Of a stretch of 10,089 nt of DNA, positions 6,776 to 10,089 are shown in pieces. Position numbers and translations under genes: made by a program. The first letter of the stretch is position 1; each line of letters opens with the position of its first letter. The notes beneath the pieces were generated by a model, which saw nothing but the letters and a program-made list of their open reading frames with translations, searched no databases and had not been told where the DNA came from. The stretch is from CAZABG01 sp964483465 (lineage in GTDB: Bacteria > Chlamydiota > Chlamydiia > Chlamydiales > Parachlamydiaceae): contig CAZABG010000086.1 in the NCBI GenBank assembly GCA_964483465.1, positions 1 to 10,089 of the forward strand, read 5' to 3'.

Positions 6776-7792
6776 ATGACACAGCCTATAGCCAGTAAGT
6801 TCTTTTTTAGTTTAAAATCTTTAGCTTCCAAATACAAAAATGACGCAGGCAAACTCATAGAAGTAACCTCAAAAGAAGTCCCTGGGTTTGTAAATATTTC
6901 TTTTGCGAATTTACAGCTCAAGAAAAAAGGTTTTTTGAAACCCATCTGGCATCCTAATACCGATAAAATTGGTTATTGTACTCAAGGAAATTGTGTTGTA
7001 ACGCTTCGTTCTCCAGAAAAAAATGAAGTATTCAGTGTAGAGGAAGGAGAAATATTCTTTATTCCTTCAGGCTTTGTACATTCGATACAAAATGTTGGCG
7101 ATAATGATTGCATCATTAATTTTGCGCTGAATAACACGCTGCCTGAAACCATGTCTTATACAAAAGCTATCTATTCCTTATCAGATTCTGTTTTTACAGC
7201 GACTTTTAAAACCCCATCAAATTTTGTCGATGGATTAAAGAAGAATAAAAATGAAGAGCTTATTACGACTCTTTCGCAAGTTAAAAATGATTCCGGTATC
7301 GGCTTAAGCCCCTATAAATTCGATATTGAAAAGAGTAGCAAGGTAGTTTCAACACCTGGCGGATACCTTCAACTAGGCACAAAAACGATATTACAATCTC
7401 TTCAAGGACTAGGCATTTTAGGTTTCGGATTAAATGCGGGTGGAGTCGTAGAACCGCATTGGCATACAAATGCCGGTGAATTGGTATATATTGTAAAAGG
7501 AAAAACACGCATTACAATTCTATCTCCTAGCGGCAATGTAGAGACTTTAGAAGTTAGTGCGGGAGAGGGAGCTTTTGCGCCTGCCTCCTATTTTCATAAT
7601 ATTGAAAACATTGGCAAAGAAGAAGTTCAAGTTATTGCCTTTTTCAACAATGCAGCTCCAGATTATATAGGTATTGGAGAAGTTACCGGCGAATATTCAA
7701 ATGAAGAATTAAGTTCTATATTTAATGTAAAACCGGACTATTTGAGCCCACTCGTAAAAATCGAAGAACCTCTTGTTATAGTCCCGGTGTAG
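6776..7792 (+). CDS. Bicupin protein, oxalate-decarboxylase-like
   Basis: A 338-residue protein with two beta-barrel cupin domains in tandem, the layout of oxalate decarboxylase/oxidase-type bicupins, which use Mn in each barrel. Domain 1 spans about 35-120, domain 2 about 205-295. In domain 2 the metal ligands are intact: PHWHTNAGE gives His228, His230 and Glu235, and FHNIENIG gives His274. In domain 1 the aligned motif is PIWHPNTDK: His59 and His102 remain, but the first His is Ile57 and the Glu is Lys64, so this barrel probably does not bind metal in the usual way. I see no N-terminal signal peptide, so it is probably cytoplasmic. The start is supported by a strong AGGGGG site and its own promoter. 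With one degraded site the substrate need not be oxalate; sugar- or auxin-like small acids and storage or regulatory bicupins are alternatives. The family call is strong, the reaction uncertain. Confidence 0.85.
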   Translation: MTQPIASKFFFSLKSLASKYKNDAGKLIEVTSKEVPGFVNISFANLQLKKKGFLKPIWHPNTDKIGYCTQGNCVVTLRSPEKNEVFSVEEGEIFFIPSGFVHSIQNVGDNDCIINFALNNTLPETMSYTKAIYSLSDSVFTATFKTPSNFVDGLKKNKNEELITTLSQVKNDSGIGLSPYKFDIEKSSKVVSTPGGYLQLGTKTILQSLQGLGILGFGLNAGGVVEPHWHTNAGELVYIVKGKTRITILSPSGNVETLEVSAGEGAFAPASYFHNIENIGKEEVQVIAFFNNAAPDYIGIGEVTGEYSNEELSSIFNVKPDYLSPLVKIEEPLVIVPV

Positions 7793-7829
7793 AGAACACT
7801 GATTCAAGCAAAGTGCAAAAGAGATCCAG

Positions 7830-7864
7830 GCAAGCTTGTAAGAGCAAAGTCTTGACAGGCTTGC
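7830..7864. other. Imperfect stem-loop after the bicupin gene
   Basis: GCAAGCTTGTAAG (7830-7842) pairs with CTTGACAGGCTTGC (7851-7864) apart from one wobble and one bulged base, around an 8-base loop. It lies about 40 bases after the bicupin stop and may end or protect its transcript, although only TAAATATATGC and no U-run follows. Its right arm overlaps the first copy of the direct repeat at 7852-7905. Confidence 0.4.
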
Positions 7865-7905
7865 TAAATATATGCTCAGCTTTGACACCCTTGTGGAATA
7901 TATGC
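7852..7905 (+). repeat. Two 24-bp direct repeats spaced one per 30 bp
   Basis: TTGACA-nn-CTTG-nnn-AATATATGC occurs at 7852-7875 and again at 7882-7905, with 19 of 24 positions identical and all five differences in two small blocks. The conserved blocks recur every 30 bp, close to three helical turns, so proteins bound at both would lie on the same face of the DNA. It lies in the 183-bp gap upstream of the second GNAT gene. No -10 is correctly spaced from either TTGACA, so these look more like activator or repressor sites, or a duplicated relic, than promoters. Confidence 0.5.
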
Positions 7906-7920
7906 CTCCAGAATTTTTGA

Positions 7921-7950
7921 TTGGGTAGGATTCAATCTTTTTATTATACT
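7921..7950 (+). promoter_or_regulatory. Possible promoter of the two-part GNAT gene
   Basis: TTGGGT (7921-7926) and TATACT (7945-7950) are 18 bases apart, followed by AGGGG at 7963-7967 and the ATG at 7976. The -35 is weak. The direct repeats at 7852-7905 lie immediately upstream, where an activator would act. Confidence 0.35.
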
Positions 7951-7975
7951 GGCTCCTCATTTAGGGGTTTCAAGC

Positions 7976-8776
7976 ATGTTGTCGGATAAAGCTTTTCTGC
8001 GTCGATTTGACAGGAATATTATAGGAAAATTTTCTTATCTTCCCTCACACATTAAATCTATGGAAGTAAGTCGGTCAAATGACTTGGTTTTGGTAGATAG
8101 CTGCTTGCCGTGCGATATGTTTAATATTTTGTGTTGTGATGGTGCCGTAGAACTTTCTATTATTCACGAGAATATAAACCGTTTCAGATCGAAGAAATTG
8201 CCTTATGCTTTTTGGCTAGGATTTGAAGGTGAACCTTCGTGGTTAGAAACTGAATTGCAGAAATTAGGACTCATTACTGAAGAAATGGAATGGGCTATGG
8301 CTTGCGATTTAAGTAAGTATCAAGAACAGATCAACCCTTTTGATATTAGAAAAATCAGTAATAAAGATGGTATTCGAGATTTGGTCTCCGTGATGAAAGA
8401 GATTTTTCCAGAACATGAACACAGCGCAATTGAGGCTTTCTATCACCAATCAGAATCAATCCTACTATCCGTTGATTCTAAGCTTACATTTTTTGTTGGG
8501 TATGAAAGTGCAAAGCCCGTCTCTATAGTTTCTGTTTATTTTGATATAGGGATCGCATCCATCTTCGATTTGATTGTTTTGCCTGAAATGCGTGGAAGAG
8601 GGGTGGGAAAATTGATGACTTTAAAAGGGATGCAAGAGGCAAAAGCGAAAGGTTTTGATAGATGTATTCTAACAGCAACCAATGATGCGAAGTTTCTGTA
8701 TAATAAGTTGGGATTTGTAGATGTAAAGACAATGAAGGTTTATCTCGAACCGTCACAAAAAGAACCGGTCATTTGA
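7976..8776 (+). CDS. Two-part GNAT-family N-acetyltransferase
   Basis: A 266-residue protein whose C-terminal half (about 120-258) is a clear GNAT domain using acetyl-CoA. IFDLIVLPEMRGRGVGKLM (196-214) is motif A, with the pyrophosphate-binding RGRGVGK, followed by a helix, ILTATNDAKFLY (231-242), and motif B, YNKLGFVDV (242-250). The N-terminal half (about 30-112) contains WLGFEGEPSWLETELQKLGL and EWAMACDL, resembling the degenerate first domain of tandem-GNAT proteins, but has no CoA loop. The ATG is backed by AGGGG 8 bases upstream. The 3' end overlaps a hairpin that appears to terminate the oppositely oriented tetR transcript, and its own terminator follows at 8782-8817. The acetyl acceptor is unknown (small amines, an antibiotic or protein N-termini are possible). 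Confidence 0.85.
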   Translation: MLSDKAFLRRFDRNIIGKFSYLPSHIKSMEVSRSNDLVLVDSCLPCDMFNILCCDGAVELSIIHENINRFRSKKLPYAFWLGFEGEPSWLETELQKLGLITEEMEWAMACDLSKYQEQINPFDIRKISNKDGIRDLVSVMKEIFPEHEHSAIEAFYHQSESILLSVDSKLTFFVGYESAKPVSIVSVYFDIGIASIFDLIVLPEMRGRGVGKLMTLKGMQEAKAKGFDRCILTATNDAKFLYNKLGFVDVKTMKVYLEPSQKEPVI

Positions 8777-8780
8777 CCGG
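8757..8780 (-). terminator. Rho-independent terminator for leftward (tetR) transcripts
   Basis: CCGGTC (8765-8770) pairs with GACCGG (8775-8780) around a 4-base loop. On the leftward strand the stem is followed by TTCTTTTT (8764-8757). It lies inside the last codons of the convergent GNAT gene, about 160 bases past the tetR stop, with nothing else for it to serve. Confidence 0.6.
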
Positions 8781-8781
8781 C

Positions 8782-8817
8782 CTGAATGGAGGCGAAGAGA
8801 CGCATTCAGAACTTTTT
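8782..8817 (+). terminator. Rho-independent terminator of the two-part GNAT gene
   Basis: CTGAATG (8782-8788) pairs with CATTCAG (8803-8809), then AACTTTTT ends at 8817. It begins 6 bases after the GNAT stop. The stem is AT-rich with a 14-base loop, so it may be only moderately efficient. Confidence 0.55.
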
Positions 8818-8825
8818 AAAAGTTA

Positions 8826-8960
8826 ATGGGACTCCCAGGTGATGGAACGAGCCCCCTGGAAAACCAAACAGAAGCGGTACCTATCCCTATTTATAGAAAT
8901 CGTCTTAAAGAGAAAGATCTCGATTATTTATCGAAAGAATCAAACAAGAAATTGAAATGA
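8826..8960 (+). CDS. Possible 44-residue ORF, or fragment of a lost gene
   Basis: An open frame starting MGLPGDGTSPLENQ, running through VPIPIYRNRLKEKDLDYL and ending NKKLK. The second half has gene-like composition (alternating charged and hydrophobic residues, no low complexity), unlike the other short frames here. Against it: no clear ribosome-binding site, a start only 9 bases after the GNAT terminator's T-run, and its last 21 bases overlap the 3' end of tetR on the other strand. I do not recognise the sequence. It could be the remaining C-terminus of a gene broken when the tetR/monooxygenase module arrived. Confidence 0.22.
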   Translation: MGLPGDGTSPLENQTEAVPIPIYRNRLKEKDLDYLSKESNKKLK

Positions 8961-9539
8961 TCCAGAGGGGGCTTGTAACAGCTGTTCAATTAATATCGGA
9001 AAAGCTTGCATGCGTCGTTTCAAATCTTCTTCCGTCCAAGGATAAATTCCCCTATCTGTTAGAAATTGAATGGCTGAAAGAATAAACTCTGCACATTCAA
9101 GAGGGGCGTCTGTTTTGAAAATTCCCTCATCGCAACCTTGTTGGATTATTTCTGCATATAGCGGAGCCTGTTTCATCAATGTTGCGGCAAGGAGTCGGCT
9201 ATGAAAGATATCATTTGCGGGTTTGTGAAGTTGCTCTAATATCTTTTCGTTCCCTTGGGAAATATTTCCCGCGTTTACCAGAAGTTGGATTTTTTCTAAG
9301 GCATTCTTTGGAGTATTCTTTACCAAAGTCCTCATGTGTTTAATATTTTCTTCAACGATATCCTCGATGACTGCCTCAAATAGGGCTTCCTTAGACTTAA
9401 AATAATGATATATAGTGCCTTTGGCAATTTCTAAGGCGTCCATGATGTCTAACATGGTTGTTTTATCATAATCTTTGGTTAAGAATAGGTTTCGAGCCAC
9501 TTTAAGAATCTCGTCCCTACGATTTAAGGGCTTTATCAT
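8940..9539 (-). CDS. TetR/AcrR-family transcriptional repressor
   Basis: A 199-residue regulator of typical length. The N-terminal DNA-binding domain (about 7-53) has the family helix-turn-helix: RRDEILKVARNLFLTKDYDK, then TTMLDIMDALEIAKGTIYHY (27-46), then FKSKEALFEAVIED. The rest is the helical ligand-binding and dimerisation domain, which is variable; no ligand can be deduced. The ATG at 9539 follows AGGA at a good distance. It is divergent from the FAD monooxygenase, with a 45-bp palindrome between them that carries both promoters, so it most likely represses itself and the monooxygenase until a ligand, perhaps a substrate of that enzyme, releases it. The transcript probably ends at 8757-8780. 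Such regulator/oxygenase pairs are common on transferred DNA but unusual beside core chlamydial genes. Confidence 0.92.
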   Translation of the reverse strand: MIKPLNRRDEILKVARNLFLTKDYDKTTMLDIMDALEIAKGTIYHYFKSKEALFEAVIEDIVEENIKHMRTLVKNTPKNALEKIQLLVNAGNISQGNEKILEQLHKPANDIFHSRLLAATLMKQAPLYAEIIQQGCDEGIFKTDAPLECAEFILSAIQFLTDRGIYPWTEEDLKRRMQAFPILIEQLLQAPSGSFQFLV

Positions 9540-9560
9540 GGTTCATCCTGTTTATAGTAA

Positions 9561-9589
9561 ATCATAACACTTGACCGACGGTCGGTCAA
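9561..9589 (-). promoter_or_regulatory. tetR promoter (leftward), inside the palindrome
   Basis: Read leftward, TTGACC (9589-9584) and TATGAT (9566-9561) are 17 bases apart, close to consensus. Transcription would start about 15 bases before the tetR ATG. It overlaps the rightward promoter, so the two cannot be occupied at once. Confidence 0.75.
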
Positions 9590-9599
9590 GTGTTATGAT
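9571..9599 (+). promoter_or_regulatory. Monooxygenase promoter (rightward), inside the palindrome
   Basis: TTGACC (9571-9576) and TATGAT (9594-9599) are 17 bases apart, the mirror image of the tetR promoter. The start would be near 9606, leaving about 40 untranslated bases before the monooxygenase ATG. A dimer on the palindrome core would cover the -35 and spacer. Confidence 0.75.
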
Positions 9600-9644
9600 T
9601 TAGCCTCTATAGAGACACAATCATAACTTTATAGTGAGACAATA

Positions 9645-10089
9645 ATGATGAAAGATAAAAAAATCCTTATATCGGGTGCTGGAATTGCTGGTTTTACGTT
9701 GGCTTACTGGTTAAAACAGCGAGGTTTTTCTCCAACTATTATCGAAAAACATCCTTTTGTGAGAGGAGGCGGTTATAAAGTTGACGTGCGCGGCACAGCC
9801 CTTGAGGTGGCAAAAAGAATGGGGATTTATCAAGATCTCTTAGAAGCTAACGTGAATCTTGTATGCTCGAAATTTGTCTCTTCTGACGAGAAGGTCTTTG
9901 AATTTGATGGAGATATTTTAGGGCTCTCTTCAGAAGGAGAAATAGAAATTAATCGGTGGGATCTTGCTCAAATCTTGTCTAAAAAGGTAGGTGAGATCGA
10001 AATCATTTACGGTGATTCCATCACAAATATAGATGGAAAGAGGATTCATTTTGAAAAGATGGAACCGAGAGAGTTTGATATTGTGGTTG
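9645..10089 (+). CDS. FAD-dependent monooxygenase, N-terminal part (3' end outside window)
   Basis: The first 148 residues of a class A flavoprotein monooxygenase (p-hydroxybenzoate hydroxylase fold, the group that includes TetX-like enzymes), which uses NAD(P)H and O2 to hydroxylate or inactivate aromatic and polyketide compounds. The N-terminal Rossmann motif is ILISGAGIAGFTLAYWLKQRG (GxGxxG at 11-16), with Glu34 at the end of the second strand for the FAD ribose. GGGYKVDVRG (41-50) and INRWDLAQIL (102-111), containing the conserved Arg, are typical of the family. The DG and GD flavin motifs lie beyond the window. Two adjacent ATGs (9645, 9648) are possible starts; a weak GTGAG lies upstream of both. 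It is divergent from tetR and probably repressed by it. The substrate cannot be deduced; detoxification of a drug-like molecule is the usual role in this context. Confidence 0.9.
   Translation, partial: MMKDKKILISGAGIAGFTLAYWLKQRGFSPTIIEKHPFVRGGGYKVDVRGTALEVAKRMGIYQDLLEANVNLVCSKFVSSDEKVFEFDGDILGLSSEGEIEINRWDLAQILSKKVGEIEIIYGDSITNIDGKRIHFEKMEPREFDIVV

Larger units (their letters stand above)
9558..9602. promoter_or_regulatory. 45-bp perfect palindrome: TetR operator between divergent genes
   Basis: Bases 9558-9579 are the exact reverse complement of 9581-9602, with only G9580 unpaired at the centre. The core TTGACCGAC-G-GTCGGTCAA is of the kind bound by TetR-family dimers. The perfect symmetry extends 13 bases beyond the core on each side because both arms also carry promoter elements. 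An extra partial copy of the outer arm (AATCATAAC) lies at 9619-9627, and a small palindrome CTCTATAGAG at 9605-9614, near the expected rightward start site. The binding protein is inferred to be the adjacent TetR. Confidence 0.88.

Noticed and set aside
7852..7905. CRISPR-like direct repeats
   Set aside because: Only two imperfect copies with 6-base gaps; no spacers or cas genes.

Overview
The window most likely comes from a chlamydia-like (environmental Chlamydiae, Parachlamydiales-type) genome. The evidence is a signal peptidase I fragment with a large insertion before its last catalytic box and a C-terminal membrane segment, sitting next to a eukaryote/archaea-like isoleucyl-tRNA synthetase of 1036 residues. 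I recall lepB and ileS also being neighbours in Chlamydia. In addition there is a pair of proteins with closely spaced double hydrophobic segments, as in chlamydial inclusion-membrane (Inc) proteins. The assignment is inferred from gene content only.

Layout. (1) 2-733 (+): the C-terminal 243 residues of LepB, cut by the window edge. (2) 734-1073: the only long gene-free stretch, filled with a 7-bp tandem repeat and three successive inverted repeats. (3) 1074-5917 (-): a run of four genes transcribed leftward: a 383-residue bilobed membrane protein, a 100-residue two-helix membrane protein one base behind it, ileS, and a 65-residue Phd/YefM-type antitoxin with no toxin beside it. (4) 6099-8776: an accessory block of a GNAT acetyltransferase (-), a divergent oxalate-decarboxylase-like bicupin (+) and a second, two-part GNAT protein (+). 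To the eye this block is more AT-rich than the ileS region. (5) 8777-8960: opposed terminators and a possible 44-codon ORF. (6) 8940-10089: a TetR repressor (-) divergent from an FAD-dependent monooxygenase (+, cut by the right edge).

How the parts work together. LepB and IleRS are housekeeping functions (preprotein processing, tRNA charging). The two membrane proteins look translationally coupled and may act together, possibly at a host-derived membrane. TetR and the monooxygenase form a classic divergently regulated pair. Between them lies a 45-bp palindrome whose two arms each supply the -35 and -10 hexamers of a promoter, so one repressor site would cover both promoters. The bicupin and the two acetyltransferases have separate promoters and no common pathway that I can demonstrate.

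I saw no CRISPR array, rRNA, tRNA, intact insertion sequence or recognisable defence system. The items most worth following up are the symmetric operator/promoter, the nested hairpins beside the orphan antitoxin, and the paired Inc-like genes.
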